From the NCBI GenBank assembly GCA_030686995.1, contig CM060696.1, positions 9,158,487-9,222,486 of the forward strand: a stretch of 64,000 nt of DNA, read 5' to 3'. Shown here piece after piece: positions 20,599 to 31,230 of the stretch (positions are counted from its first letter, which is position 1; each line of letters begins with the position of its first letter). The DNA is from Artemisia argyi (Eukaryota > Streptophyta > Magnoliopsida > Asterales > Asteraceae). A program made the translations under genes and the position numbers. The notes under the pieces are model-generated. The model ran no database searches. It worked only from the letters and a program-made list of their open reading frames with translations, and was not told the origin of the DNA.

Positions 20599-23500
20599 TC
20601 AGATGTTCAGATGATAGCCAAGTCCCTCAATCTTAGCTTTCTTTGATCTCAGCAGGTGTTTCTCAGGATGCTCCTCAATCTTTGTCCTTAGGTCCTTACA
20701 GAACCTTTGGTTTGCACTACTTTGAATAGGAGCAGCTAACATCAGGTACGTTACCATTGCCGTGACCCCTGCCTTGTCTATATCGGACCACCTTTGGAAG
20801 CCAAGGTCTCCATATTCATCAGTGAAGCATAGACCTCGTTCAGGGTGTTCAAGCACGGTGTTGTTCACGAAGGTGATTCCTTCAGGAACAGACCTGTCAC
20901 ATTCCAATCCTGGGACTTTGATCTCAGGCTCGGATTCGATGTGCTTCCTTTTTCTCCTTGTGGTGGTTGAAGAAGCAGTTCCTGTTGTTGGAGCAGGAAG
21001 AAGGGAGGGAATGTTGAGGGCTTCAGGCATTGCTCTCAGTCTGTCATATCTTTCGCTCAGTGACTTGAGAAGTTGATCAACAACGACGCCATTTTTCTTG
21101 GCAATGATGGGACGGAGTTCATCAAGTTCAGTGATCCCAAAGTCAGCGAATTTGAATGGATTATGAACATCCATTATTCTCTTATCAGCCCCCCTGAAGA
21201 CAGTGACCATTGCGGGTTTGGTATTCCTGTGGATTTTGATGTCAGTGATTGTTTCAGGCTTCAATCTTTCCTTCATCACCCAATGATATCTTTCAACCCT
21301 GGTCTTTCTGATTTGAGCTTGCCTCTTCAGCTTTTCTTCCCTTTCCTTTTTCAGAGCATTCATCTGTTCTTCCTGAGCCTTTTTAAAGGCTGCACCAGCT
21401 TGCTCATTAGCTAGTGCCTCAGTGTCCAGACCAATCTTTTCAGCCTTCTCATGAACAACCTGTATCAGTTTAGGCTTGCTCAGTTTCTCTTCTTCAGCTG
21501 CCTTTGCCGCTTTCTCAACTTTTCCCAAGTAGTCTTGTATCTGGTCATGAGTAAGTTGATAGATTTTTCTATTAATTTCATACGGGACCCTGATAGGTTC
21601 ATCAGGGTCAATTCTGACAATTTTGGAGGCAGGCTGGAGTCTGACTTCAGGTTCTGAGGTGGTGGCAATGCTTTTTCCTCTGTCCTGAAGTAGAGTGGAG
21701 GAGACTGGTTCCTCTTGTGGGGGAACTTGAGTGATTGGTGTGGCTTCAGTGACATGCTCCCCCTCAGTGTGAGAGGGCTGTCCAGCTTCTTGTTCATCAG
21801 TAACAGGGGTTTCAGTAACATTCTCCCCCTCAACATTTGCCGGAGCTGCAGTGATGGCAAGTGTTGGAGTTACTGAAGTAGAAGTAGAACCCTTGAAGGC
21901 TTGAAATATTTCCGTCATCATGGACTTGATCTCCGCAGTATCCTGATGAATGAGAGATACCCTGGAGTCAAGTGAAGCCTGAGAACTTTCAAGGGCAGTC
22001 ATCCGGGAACCCATTGTCCATGCCAGAGATGTGGACTTCTGGAATTGAGCTGTCACTGATGCTTCCAACTGAGTGAAGGAAGACTTGAGGGACTCCACCG
22101 TGGAGCTGAGATTCTGAACATTTGAATCCCTTATCAAACCAAGTAACTCAGTAAGGGCCGCCGAGTTGACCTGATATGTCTCAGATGCCTGAAGAATTCT
22201 TTTGTTGAGCTCAGGATCATCCTTGACTGATTCTTGAACTGACTTAACCCCTGTAGCCAGCTCCTTAAGGGATTCCAAAAATTGATTGATGTGCGAAGCC
22301 ATTTGTGTCAGGGAGTGATTGACAGTGGAATTTTGCTCCCTGACATCTTCATTGTAATCTTCAACAGCATCTTTGAGGAGGTGATAGTGGACTGCTTGCT
22401 CAGTATGCAGATCAAACACCTCTTCAGTGACCCCCCTGTACAAAACATTAGTCATTTTCTTGATGAACCTTTTGAAGGCTCTTTCAGTGAGAGGAGTTGA
22501 AGCGTCTTCTGAGGTTTCCGGCTCGGAATGTTGTTCATCTTCATCATGGTTAGAGGGTTGAGGAGACTGAGTAACAGGTTCAGGGACTGTCTCCTCATCC
22601 TCCATATCATCTCCAGCCGTGAAGACTTCCTCGTCACTGTTGAATTCATCATCAGAAAATAAGAATGCCTGAGCATCCGCCAGGGAGGATATCTGCAACA
22701 ATTGGAGGTTATCCGGCTCCTCTTCATAAGAAGATTTGCCTTCGTTTTGGCCAGGTCCTGACCCCTCAAATCCGGTAGGTTGGGTTTTACCTACCTGGTC
22801 TTTAAGGCCAGTTCCCAAGTTATGCGCACCTCCGGGAGTGGTTGTGGGTTCCATATCAGCGGGTGGTTTATATCCCTCTGAGTCTTTGTCCCCCGTGACC
22901 CCTTCAGACACTGATGGGTGTTTCTCAGTGCCATCCCGAGGAGCCGTGATTGTTGTGTCCCTATCAGTGGGTTGTTTGTTTCCCACTGAGTCTTGGGGAT
23001 AAGTAGGGGTGCCCTCAGACAAAAGCTTTGATTTGCGAATGTCCTCATCAGGCAAGTGAGTGGTTGAGTCCCCCTTTCCAACAGGCTTGTTCTGGCCTGT
23101 CGAAGGTTTAGGGACATTAACTCCCTGATGCTTGGGTTTTGATCTACCCGAGCTTTTAGCAGGATGTGATTGTTTGTGGACCCCCTTCTCAGTGGAGTAG
23201 TGCTGCCCCACCGAGGATTTAGGATCCCTTACTCCCTGAGACCCTGGTTGTGATTTGCCAGAGACGTTAACAGGATGTGAAGGTTTGTTTTGTTTCGGCT
23301 CAACTGTCTTGTTTATGACAGTAGAGTCTTTGGAAACGGGTTTGCCCGAGGACACTGAGTGTGATTTCTCAGTGCCCTCCGTTGGCTTTTGTTGCAGGCC
23401 TAGTGACTGGGTTATTATACTCAGGGTGTCCGCAGTCAAGGGCGGTAATTCATGCCCCTTTTTGGCAACTTTAGGATCAGAAGTCTCAGTGTCGAGTGAC

Positions 23501-24435
23501 TTGGGTTGAGCCACCTTCCTGGACCCCTGACCCTTCTTCCTCTTCACCCTTTTGGTGGGAGAGGGAATTGGTGATACTTTATTGTCACCCTGGATAGCAG
23601 TACGCATATACAATGTCAGGGTGACTGGTGTAACCTCAAGAGGGTCGCGTGAGTAATTTGCCTTGTGTAGGACGTCAGGCTCAAAACCTACTGCGTCAGG
23701 CCTATCATACTCAGACCCAAGCAAGTCTTGTAGGGCACAGGAAACAAATCTAGGATATGACATATGTTTTTGCCTAGACTTCCCCCCTAACTTTGCTATG
23801 AGGTCCCTGAAGATGATTTCTCCAAGGTCAATCATTTTACCCTCAATGAGACAGAACACTATCATTGCTTGAGTAGTGTTTAATTGCTCAGTCGAGGATT
23901 TATTTCCCCAGAGAACCTGAATGACAAAAGTCATTAGAATCCTCCAGGGAGCTGGGAACCAGGTCTTAACAATTGGGGCTTTGGATAATAGGGACCCTGG
24001 TGTCACCTCAGGGTGATTTTTGTCATAGGGTCCTAATTCCAACAAGACCTCCTTTACCTCTTTTTCAGAGGGTTGGGCAGTGAAGGTCGTGGTATAATCA
24101 AGCCCAGTGGCTTTGACAAAAGTTTTATAGTCAAGAGTTAGGGACTTAGTTCCATTCTTGACTGTAAACTTGATTTTGGCCTCTTTTGGCGCATCAGGGT
24201 TTTCAACAACCGCTGTGCACCAAAATTCCCTCAAGTAGTCATGATAGATGACTGAGGGGGTCTTAGTGAATGAGGTGGTCAGGAAACAGTTCTGAAGGAA
24301 CATCACCACATCCCTGTATTCAGGGTACCCAGCAGGGTAGGCAAAGTTCCCCACCACATTATTTTTGGTAAGGTCTACGCTTTCCATTTGGAAATCCACA
24401 TTGGGTGCGTATTTTACGACCTTAGAAGTAGCCAT
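20599..24435 (-). CDS. E2 extra ORF after pol (1,278 residues)
   Basis: An uninterrupted ORF from the ATG at 24435. Residues about 30-260 form a folded-looking domain (YPEYRDVVMFLQNCFL, VIYHDYLREFWCTAVV, LDYKTFVKATGL, TQAMIVFCLIEGK) resembling the 'putative plant transposon protein' domain seen in accessory ORFs of plant retroelements. Residues about 270-640 are low in complexity, rich in S, T, P, K and acidic residues, with degenerate repeats of a K-P-S-x-G-Q type. Residues about 660-880 look coiled-coil, then comes a lysine-rich helical stretch (EKAAKAAEEEKLSK) and a more ordered C-terminus. It sits where some Sireviruses have an env-like ORF. I see no signal peptide or clear membrane anchor, so I do not call it envelope. 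Function unknown. Confidence 0.8.
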   Translation of the reverse strand: MATSKVVKYAPNVDFQMESVDLTKNNVVGNFAYPAGYPEYRDVVMFLQNCFLTTSFTKTPSVIYHDYLREFWCTAVVENPDAPKEAKIKFTVKNGTKSLTLDYKTFVKATGLDYTTTFTAQPSEKEVKEVLLELGPYDKNHPEVTPGSLLSKAPIVKTWFPAPWRILMTFVIQVLWGNKSSTEQLNTTQAMIVFCLIEGKMIDLGEIIFRDLIAKLGGKSRQKHMSYPRFVSCALQDLLGSEYDRPDAVGFEPDVLHKANYSRDPLEVTPVTLTLYMRTAIQGDNKVSPIPSPTKRVKRKKGQGSRKVAQPKSLDTETSDPKVAKKGHELPPLTADTLSIITQSLGLQQKPTEGTEKSHSVSSGKPVSKDSTVINKTVEPKQNKPSHPVNVSGKSQPGSQGVRDPKSSVGQHYSTEKGVHKQSHPAKSSGRSKPKHQGVNVPKPSTGQNKPVGKGDSTTHLPDEDIRKSKLLSEGTPTYPQDSVGNKQPTDRDTTITAPRDGTEKHPSVSEGVTGDKDSEGYKPPADMEPTTTPGGAHNLGTGLKDQVGKTQPTGFEGSGPGQNEGKSSYEEEPDNLQLLQISSLADAQAFLFSDDEFNSDEEVFTAGDDMEDEETVPEPVTQSPQPSNHDEDEQHSEPETSEDASTPLTERAFKRFIKKMTNVLYRGVTEEVFDLHTEQAVHYHLLKDAVEDYNEDVREQNSTVNHSLTQMASHINQFLESLKELATGVKSVQESVKDDPELNKRILQASETYQVNSAALTELLGLIRDSNVQNLSSTVESLKSSFTQLEASVTAQFQKSTSLAWTMGSRMTALESSQASLDSRVSLIHQDTAEIKSMMTEIFQAFKGSTSTSVTPTLAITAAPANVEGENVTETPVTDEQEAGQPSHTEGEHVTEATPITQVPPQEEPVSSTLLQDRGKSIATTSEPEVRLQPASKIVRIDPDEPIRVPYEINRKIYQLTHDQIQDYLGKVEKAAKAAEEEKLSKPKLIQVVHEKAEKIGLDTEALANEQAGAAFKKAQEEQMNALKKEREEKLKRQAQIRKTRVERYHWVMKERLKPETITDIKIHRNTKPAMVTVFRGADKRIMDVHNPFKFADFGITELDELRPIIAKKNGVVVDQLLKSLSERYDRLRAMPEALNIPSLLPAPTTGTASSTTTRRKRKHIESEPEIKVPGLECDRSVPEGITFVNNTVLEHPERGLCFTDEYGDLGFQRWSDIDKAGVTAMVTYLMLAAPIQSSANQRFCKDLRTKIEEHPEKHLLRSKKAKIEGLGYHLNI

Positions 24436-24560
24436 TTGTTAATAAAAAGCCTGGTTTGAAAAATGGGTATGGGTGAGGAAACACACGCAGTTTTGAAAAC
24501 AATTTGCAAGAGTTTTGTTAAAGATTTTAAAAGCGTGTGTGTTTCCCTTTTTTGTGGGGG

Positions 24561-24569
24561 TATTTATAG
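24561..24569 (-). promoter_or_regulatory. TATA box upstream of the E2 extra ORF
   Basis: On the minus strand CCTATAAATA lies 126-134 bp before the ATG of the extra ORF, in the spacer after pol. It has the same TATAAATA core as the LTR promoter of E2. This suggests a separate transcript for the ORF. Evidence is positional only. Confidence 0.45.
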
Positions 24570-24639
24570 GGTAAAGATTTGGGAGGTGATGTTGCGGATG
24601 CCAAAGGTTTAATTTATTTAACCGAAACGGCATAATAAT

Positions 24640-25044
24640 TTTGGTTTGATATCCGCATTAAATGTCACGATTCCCACTACCCCTATTTTCTCTCACCCTT
24701 TGGGGTGCTTCTGCAAATATTGCACTTTTGCAGGAAAAACAATCATCACACGTTTTGTGTGTGAGAGAGCATTTAATGCTCAGTGGTGTTTGGTGAGAGA
24801 GATGTGGGGGCCCAAGGAGTGGATGCCAGTTGTGTAAGTGACATATATTCCTATATTAAATAGGATTCAGTTACCTACCTGGGACATTTAACTGACTAAA
24901 TACTTAGAGCATTTAGTTAGGGTATTCAATGCCATTTTTCATCCTGAGCCCCCTGAATGATTTTTTCATTCAATAAAAATGAGTGTTTCAGGAAGGGTGT
25001 GATCAGGGACCTAGAGAATATACATCATGTTGGAACATTTTTGA
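24640..25044 (-). other. E2 spacer between pol and the extra ORF
   Basis: About 400 bp without a credible coding frame between the pol stop and the promoter-like region of the extra ORF. It contains one TCAGTG motif like those in the LTR U3 near 24779. Confidence 0.5.
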
Positions 25045-28000
25045 TCAGTTCCCTGATTCTATGTCCAACATGCCCAGTTCAGCTTTCAATCTTGTGAAAG
25101 TGGGTTCATCCAAAGGTTTAGTGAAGATATCAGCTAGCTGATACTCACTGGGGATGAAATGTAGTTCAATTTCTCCATTAGAGATATGGTCCCTGATGAA
25201 GTGGTATCTGATATCAATGTGTTTGGTTCTTTGATGAAGTACTGGATTGTTTGAGATGGCTATGGCACTTGTATTATCACAAAAGATAGGTACCATCTTA
25301 TACTGAATGCCATAGTCACTCAGTTGGCTCTTCATCCAAAGTACATTTGCACAGCATCCTGCAGCAGCCATATATTCAGCTTCAGCTGAGGACATAGCCA
25401 CTGACTGCTGTTTCTTTGTACTCCAACACACAAGTTTACCACCAAGAAATTGGCAGGATCCTGAAGTACTTTTCCTATCCATGTTACATCCTGCATAGTC
25501 AGAGTCAGTGTACCCTTTGAGATCAAATCCTGAACATTTTGGGTAATACAAACCAAGGTTTGGAGTACCCTTCAGGTACCTGATGATTCTCTTGACAGCA
25601 GTGAGATGTGATTCTTTAGGGTCAGCCTGGTATCTTGCACACAGGCAGACTGAGAATTGGATATCAGGCCTTGAGGCAAGTAAGTACATCAGGGAGCCAA
25701 TCATTCCTCTATATTGGGTTTGATTCACTGACTTTCCAGTGAGATCAGGACCAAGGTTGTTTGGAGGAACCATGGGAGTTTTTACTGAAGAGCAGTCAGT
25801 GAGCTCATACTTCCTCAGTATGTTCCTGAGATATTTCTCTTGGCAAATGGATATTCCTTTTTCAGTTTGTTTGATTTGTAGTCCAAGAAAGTATGTGAGT
25901 TCACCCATCATGCTCATTTCAAACTTTGTGGTCATGAGTTTTTCAAATTGTTTGCAAAGTTTGTAACTTGTTGAGCCAAAGATGATGTCATCAACATATA
26001 CTTGGACAAGAATGACATCATCCTTTGTTCTGTAGATGAACAGTGTGTTGTCAATTCTTCCTCTGACAAACTTGTTTTGGATCAGGAAGGCTGAAAGAGT
26101 TTCATACCATGCCCTGGGTGCTTGTTTTAGTCCATAAAGGGCTTTGTTAAGCTTGTAGACATGGTTGGGGTATTCACTACTTTCGAAACCAGGAGGCTGT
26201 TGCACATAAACATCTTCTTTGATGTTACCATTCAGGAATGCACTTTTAACATCCATTTGGTAAACTTTAAAGTTCATGTAAGTTGCATAGGCAAGGAAGA
26301 TCCTGATGGCTTCCATTCTTGCAACAGGTGCAAAGGTTTCCTCATAGTCTATACCTTCCTGTTGATTATATCCTTTGGCAACCAGTCTTGCTTTGTTTTT
26401 GATGACTGTGCCATTCTCATCAGTCTTGTTTTTAAAGACCCATTTCATACCAATGATTAAAACACCCTGGGGGCATTCAACAAGGGTCATGACATCGTTT
26501 CTGTCAAATTGTTCCAATTCATCTCTCATGGCCTGAACCCAACTTTCATAAGTCAGGGCTTCCTTGACATTTTTAGGCTCAATTTCTGAGAGATAGTCGG
26601 CATAAAGGCATATGTTGGCAGTGGCAGCCTTGAGTTTGGCAGCCTTGCTTCTTGTGAGCATGCCTTCAGTGGGTTCACCAATGATGTTCACAAGCTCAAT
26701 GATTTTGGATCTAGTCCAGCTATCCTGGGGTTTGGGATAGGAATTTGAGCTTGTAGGAGCCTGAATAGGTTCAGTCTCAGGAACATGAGGTAACTCATCA
26801 ATATGCACTTCAGTGATAACTGTAGGAACAATTTGTTCTGTGGGTTCCTGAACATTTTGTTCAGTGGTGTCAGTCTCATTTGAGACAGGCTGAGTTTCTA
26901 TGAACTCACTGATAGGTGGTTGGCGTAGATTGTGAGGGATGATGTAGTAGGAGACATCAGCATCAGCTTGGTATTGAGTTGAGGGATTGTTCTCAGGATG
27001 ATACTTATCAGGAGGATATCTTGATGAGTCATCAATACCAATTTCTTCAACTGAGGAATTTGAGAACCTGATGGATTCAGTGCTCTCATCAACAGTAATG
27101 TGATAAGTTTCCTCAGTTTGTTGTCTCCTTGTGTTGAACACCCTGAAGGCTTTAGAGACCAAGGAATATCCCAGGAAGTATCCATCATCAGCTTTGGCAT
27201 CAAATTTACCTAAGTGATCCTTGTGATTATGTATAAACACAGGACACCCAAATACATGAAAGTAGCTGATGTCAGGAATCCTTCCTTTGAATATCTCATA
27301 AGGTGTCTTATTGTGCCTTTTCACAATGATTGACCTGTTTTGAGTGTAGCAGGCTGTTTTAACTGCCTCAGTCCAAAAATGTTTTGAGAGGACTGAGCCA
27401 TTCAGCATGGTTCTTGCTGCCTCAATGAGTGTTCTATTTCTCCTTTCAGCTACTCCATTTTGTTCAGGAGTATAGGGAGAAGTGAAATTTTGAGAAATTC
27501 CTTTCTCATCACAAAAACACTCAAGGTCTTGGTTTTTGAATTCAGTGCCATTGTCAGTCCTGATCTGTTTAACTTTGACATCATTTTGATTTTCAATGTT
27601 CCTGACAAATGACATGATGGTTTCAGCTGCCTGACTCTTTTTGGTCAGGAAGTAAACCCAAGTATATCTTGAGTATTCATCCACAATGACCAGAGTATAC
27701 TTCTCATGGTGTATGGACATTGGACTGACAGGTCCAAAAAGGTCCATATGAAGAAGATGCAGGCAGCTTTTGATTGAAAAGGTTTGTTTGGTTTTGAATG
27801 ATGCCCTGTGGTGTTTTCCTTTTTCACAAGCAGAACAAGGCTTGTCTTTGGTATACACCAGGGATGGAAGGCCCAGAACTTTGTTCTGTTTGGCCAGGTT
27901 GTTGATGTTTTTGAAGTTGAGATGAGAGAGTCTCCTATGCCATAGCCAGTTGATTGTCTCACTTGCCTTTGAGAATAGGCAAGTCCCATTTTGAGTCAGG

Positions 28001-28374
28001 GATGACATGTCAAGGACATATACATCATCCCTTCTGGGTGCAATCAACACAACTTCCTTATTGGCATTAAAGATGGTCCCTCTCTTATCATCAAACTGAA
28101 CTATGTATTTTGCATCACATAGTTGGGAAACACTTATCAGGTTGTACTTCAGACCATTAACATAAGCTATTCTTGTAAAAACTATACCATTGCAGTTTAC
28201 TGAACCATAACCCTCAGTGGGAGCTGATGAGTTATCACCAAATACTACTTTGGGTCCTGGTTCTTCCACATATTTGTGCAGAAAACTTTTCACACCAGTC
28301 ATACTTCTAGAGCATCCACTGTCTAGATGCCAGGTAGGATCCTTGATGTGTTTCTGCACAAACAGTAAACTGGG
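25045..28374 (-). CDS. E2 pol: protease, integrase, reverse transcriptase, RNase H
   Basis: The frame is open from the codon after the gag stop (28374) to a stop at 25045; there is no ATG near its start, the first possible initiator being a GTG at 28359. Counting from that GTG: protease DSG at 13-15; gag-pre-integrase zinc finger with H-H and C176/C179; integrase catalytic D206, D269 and E305; RT with [12 protein letters not shown] at about 656-667, D703 in [11 protein letters not shown], and YVDD at 788-791; RNase H with D952, E993 and D1028. All key residues are present, so the enzymes could work. Lack of a start codon and the shared frame with gag imply synthesis as a gag-pol fusion by stop readthrough, or from a spliced or separate message. 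Confidence 0.93.
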   Translation of the reverse strand, partial: PSLLFVQKHIKDPTWHLDSGCSRSMTGVKSFLHKYVEEPGPKVVFGDNSSAPTEGYGSVNCNGIVFTRIAYVNGLKYNLISVSQLCDAKYIVQFDDKRGTIFNANKEVVLIAPRRDDVYVLDMSSLTQNGTCLFSKASETINWLWHRRLSHLNFKNINNLAKQNKVLGLPSLVYTKDKPCSACEKGKHHRASFKTKQTFSIKSCLHLLHMDLFGPVSPMSIHHEKYTLVIVDEYSRYTWVYFLTKKSQAAETIMSFVRNIENQNDVKVKQIRTDNGTEFKNQDLECFCDEKGISQNFTSPYTPEQNGVAERRNRTLIEAARTMLNGSVLSKHFWTEAVKTACYTQNRSIIVKRHNKTPYEIFKGRIPDISYFHVFGCPVFIHNHKDHLGKFDAKADDGYFLGYSLVSKAFRVFNTRRQQTEETYHITVDESTESIRFSNSSVEEIGIDDSSRYPPDKYHPENNPSTQYQADADVSYYIIPHNLRQPPISEFIETQPVSNETDTTEQNVQEPTEQIVPTVITEVHIDELPHVPETEPIQAPTSSNSYPKPQDSWTRSKIIELVNIIGEPTEGMLTRSKAAKLKAATANICLYADYLSEIEPKNVKEALTYESWVQAMRDELEQFDRNDVMTLVECPQGVLIIGMKWVFKNKTDENGTVIKNKARLVAKGYNQQEGIDYEETFAPVARMEAIRIFLAYATYMNFKVYQMDVKSAFLNGNIKEDVYVQQPPGFESSEYPNHVYKLNKALYGLKQAPRAWYETLSAFLIQNKFVRGRIDNTLFIYRTKDDVILVQVYVDDIIFGSTSYKLCKQFEKLMTTKFEMSMMGELTYFLGLQIKQTEKGISICQEKYLRNILRKYELTDCSSVKTPMVPPNNLGPDLTGKSVNQTQYRGMIGSLMYLLASRPDIQFSVCLCARYQADPKESHLTAVKRIIRYLKGTPNLGLYYPKCSGFDLKGYTDSDYAGCNMDRKSTSGSCQFLGGKLVCWSTKKQQSVAMSSAEAEYMAAAGCCANVLWMKSQLSDYGIQYKMVPIFCDNTSAIAISNNPVLHQRTKHIDIRYHFIRDHISNGEIELHFIPSEYQLADIFTKPLDEPTFTRLKAELGMLDIESGN

Positions 28375-28377
28375 TTA
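28375..28377 (-). other. Single in-frame TAA separating E2 gag from pol
   Basis: Gag ends AAC-TAA-CCC-AGT, and the same frame then runs on without another stop through all of pol. The arrangement fits translational readthrough controlling the gag:pol ratio. The context after the stop (CCC) is not one of the well-known leaky contexts, so a recent nonsense change is the alternative. Confidence 0.6.
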
Positions 28378-31143
28378 GTTTTGCTTGTTGACCCACCTTC
28401 TAGTGGGCTTAGTCCTCAGGGACTTTTTGAACTCAGTTAGTGAATCATGGTCTGAAGTTATGTGTCCTGAGCTTCCACATGTTTTACATTTTGTGGATGT
28501 TGATGCATCAGGTGACTGAGAAGTGTTGGTTTGATATTTCCTTCTGGACTGAATCACTTTGTCATGCCCCCTGGTTTCATGGGAGGGATCTCCACAGATG
28601 TCACAGCATACTTTCATCAAACAATCATCAGGAAGATGATCATTGAAACCACAGTGAGGACATGGTGAGAAAGGCTTAGCCTTCAGTCTTTGTTTGGGAG
28701 GTGTGGCATACTGATAGCCTTGGGTTTTGTACTGACCCCTTGCCTTTAAAGAGGCAGTGTGGGGGATGTGATCACAAGTTCTGTGGTCCTCTTGTTTGCA
28801 TATCATACAAAATAGGACTCTGTAGCATTTATCAGTGATGTGATTTGGATAATTGCACAGTTCACATCTCCCTGAGGGTCTGGGTGTGGTTTTTGGTTTG
28901 GATGAACCTGAGGATACTGAGGGCTTGGTAGATTTAGAGTCAGAGTTTTTCTCAGTAGACTCAATTTTCTCACTCAGCATCCTGACAAGTTCAGCAAGCT
29001 GATCAACCTTTGAATCAGTGCTTTCAAGCTTCACTTCAGTAGTTACTGAAGGTTTTTGGTGTTCAGTGGGTGCAGGAGTAGGTCTTTTCAGTATAGTCCT
29101 TCCTAACCCTGATTTCTCTTTAGGAGAATGTGGTTGAAAGACTAATGGTGCAAGATTAGAATTGGGTTCTGCTCCATGAAGTTGTTTCAGTGGTGGGAGT
29201 GGTGAATCAGACTTAGACTCAGTGATGGACTCAGTAGGACTAAGTTCATCAGTGACTCCTAGCAGCTCCTTGATAGCCTGACTTTCAGGCTCCAGAATTC
29301 TTCCAGTGTTAAAATTTGGCAATTTACTATCAGGATTGTTTCTTTCAATCCAATCACTGGGTTTGGGAGCTAGTTCCTTGCTAGAGAGTATGTTGGTAAA
29401 TAGAAAAGTTGTGGAATGACTACTTTCCCCTGAAACCTCAGTGAGTTGATCATCACCTAGACCAGCCTTATTGGGGCTGGGTGAGAGACTCAGTGTTTCA
29501 TAAAGTTTGGGGTTTTTCTGAGTCCATTTCCAAATAATTTCCTTTTCTTTCTTAAGTTCTTCCTGAAGAGCTTGATTTTGTTTTACAAGTTCAGAGTTTT
29601 GAATTTGAAGTGTGACACTTTCAAGTTTGGCTTGTTTTAAGACAAGTAATTCATCTCTACACTGATTTAATTCAAAACTGAGTTTGTTAAATTTTGAAAA
29701 CAGATTAAGTCTTTGCTCTTCAACATACTTAAGATCAACATTTATATAGTCTAAGTAAGATTTCCAATCATCATTATCATCCATAGAAAGTAAAAGATTT
29801 ACCTTTCTCATTGTGATGTTGACCCATTCACCATTTCTTGCATGACTCTTCCCCACAGCAAGTTTGTTGTCTTCTGACAGAGCCATCAGGGCACTGATGT
29901 GAACTTCATCATCATCAGAGGACACTTCAACCTCATCCCAGTCATATGTTTCAGCAACAAGCCCTTTGTTTTTGGCTTGAGTAGGCTTTGGAGCCTGAGG
30001 AGGCTGAGAGACTGTTGAGGATGATTCAAGAAGGGCAAGCTTGGCTTTTGCCTTTCTGTACTTTGCTTCAAAGTCAATTTGAGGGACTTTTTCAAATCTT
30101 TGACTAGACTGAAGCATTTTTGGTTGAAATTTGCTGGGGCCTGAAAAAGAGTTATTTCCTGAAAACTTGAAGGATGGTTCTGAGGTAGTTTTTGAAAAAC
30201 AATCTTTAGCAAAATGCCCCATTTTGCCACATTTAAAGCATTCAGTATTGTCATTTGCTTTAGAAGGAAATTTATTTTTCTTAAAAAACCTTTTTGAATT
30301 AGCAAGGAGTGCTCTTTCATGAAATTCAATCTGAAGATCATTAAGATACTCCTCACTGGTTCTTTGGTCAACCTCATCATCTGAACCATCCTGAAAATCC
30401 TGCACAACACCTTTAGAATAGAAAGCAGTTGATATGGGTGTGATTGTCAAGGCCTTTTTGGTCTCCTGAGCTTTACCAGGGTATCTCCTGGTGATAAGAT
30501 TGTCTTCATAGACAAACTTCCCATAAATGGCAGGGAGCTCAAGGTTCTGAATGTGGTTTGCATTTCTCAATCCCTGAGAGAAGTTTAACCACTTCTCAGG
30601 GAGACTGTTGACAAAACCAACATTGATTTCATGTTTTGACAGTATAACACCATCATTGGTCAGCTCATTCAGGAGGGTCTTATACCGAGTATAAGTCTCA
30701 GGGAGACTTTCAGAATCCTTGGCCCTGAAGGTATTGAATTCAAGCTTCAGGTCCATGATTCTATTCTCTTTGGTATCAGAAGGCCCTTCATAGCTATGAA
30801 CCAGGTCAGTCCATGTCTGCTGGGCAGTGGGACAGTTGATCACTGATTCCATTATATCATCAGGAAGGCATGATATAATGATGCTTTTCAGGCGCTGGTC
30901 TTGATTGACCACCCTCCTTTCATCTGGGGTCCACTGAGCTTCAGGTTTGATTAAACCTTGGGCAGTTGTTGGGACATATGGACCCTCATTAATCAATTTG
31001 ATATAATAAGGTTCCATCCCAGTTAAGTAGCAAAGCATTCGTTTTTTCCACTTGTTAAATTTGCCAGCTTCAAGTCGAGGGGCAGTTGCTGAATAACTTC
31101 CACCCTTTTTATCGACAAGCTGGGGAACATCTGTGTCAGTCAT
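28375..31143 (-). CDS. E2 gag (922 residues) with six zinc knuckles
   Basis: The ATG at 31143 lies 72 bp after the primer site. Residues about 20-300 form the Copia capsid (UBN2-like) region (KWKKRMLCYLTG, AQQTWTDLVHSYEG, FVNSLPEKWLNF). A CCHC knuckle is at 302-315 (CFKCGKMGHFAKDC). A long coiled-coil-like and S/T/P-rich middle follows. The C-terminus holds five more closely spaced zinc-binding motifs: CELCNYPNHITDKC, CMICKQEDHRTCDH, CPHCGFNDHLPDDC, CDICGDPSHETRGH and CKTCGSSGHITSDH, alternating between CCHC and CCHH types. Typical Copia gag is about 300-500 residues with one knuckle, so this one is much longer. It ends at a TAA (28375-28377) and pol continues in the same frame. Confidence 0.92.
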   Translation of the reverse strand: MTDTDVPQLVDKKGGSYSATAPRLEAGKFNKWKKRMLCYLTGMEPYYIKLINEGPYVPTTAQGLIKPEAQWTPDERRVVNQDQRLKSIIISCLPDDIMESVINCPTAQQTWTDLVHSYEGPSDTKENRIMDLKLEFNTFRAKDSESLPETYTRYKTLLNELTNDGVILSKHEINVGFVNSLPEKWLNFSQGLRNANHIQNLELPAIYGKFVYEDNLITRRYPGKAQETKKALTITPISTAFYSKGVVQDFQDGSDDEVDQRTSEEYLNDLQIEFHERALLANSKRFFKKNKFPSKANDNTECFKCGKMGHFAKDCFSKTTSEPSFKFSGNNSFSGPSKFQPKMLQSSQRFEKVPQIDFEAKYRKAKAKLALLESSSTVSQPPQAPKPTQAKNKGLVAETYDWDEVEVSSDDDEVHISALMALSEDNKLAVGKSHARNGEWVNITMRKVNLLLSMDDNDDWKSYLDYINVDLKYVEEQRLNLFSKFNKLSFELNQCRDELLVLKQAKLESVTLQIQNSELVKQNQALQEELKKEKEIIWKWTQKNPKLYETLSLSPSPNKAGLGDDQLTEVSGESSHSTTFLFTNILSSKELAPKPSDWIERNNPDSKLPNFNTGRILEPESQAIKELLGVTDELSPTESITESKSDSPLPPLKQLHGAEPNSNLAPLVFQPHSPKEKSGLGRTILKRPTPAPTEHQKPSVTTEVKLESTDSKVDQLAELVRMLSEKIESTEKNSDSKSTKPSVSSGSSKPKTTPRPSGRCELCNYPNHITDKCYRVLFCMICKQEDHRTCDHIPHTASLKARGQYKTQGYQYATPPKQRLKAKPFSPCPHCGFNDHLPDDCLMKVCCDICGDPSHETRGHDKVIQSRRKYQTNTSQSPDASTSTKCKTCGSSGHITSDHDSLTEFKKSLRTKPTRRWVNKQN

Positions 31144-31215
31144 AGTGGGATCTTGATTTTAAAAACTTGAGCACTCTTTAGGTTTTGAAAACGTGTAAAA
31201 GTTTTGCAAATCAGA

Positions 31216-31228
31216 GGCTCTGATACCA
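31216..31228 (-). other. E2 primer binding site
   Basis: On the minus strand TGGTATCAGAGCC, an exact match to the initiator methionine tRNA complement, two bases inside the 5' LTR boundary. Confidence 0.92.
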
Positions 31229-31230
31229 CT

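Noticed and set aside
22282..23872. Plus-strand frames opposite the E2 extra ORF
   Set aside because: They are antisense readings of a long intact ORF and have no independent support.
20599..24435. Calling the E2 extra ORF an envelope gene
   Set aside because: It is in the env-like position, but I see no signal peptide, no furin-type site and no clear transmembrane anchor.
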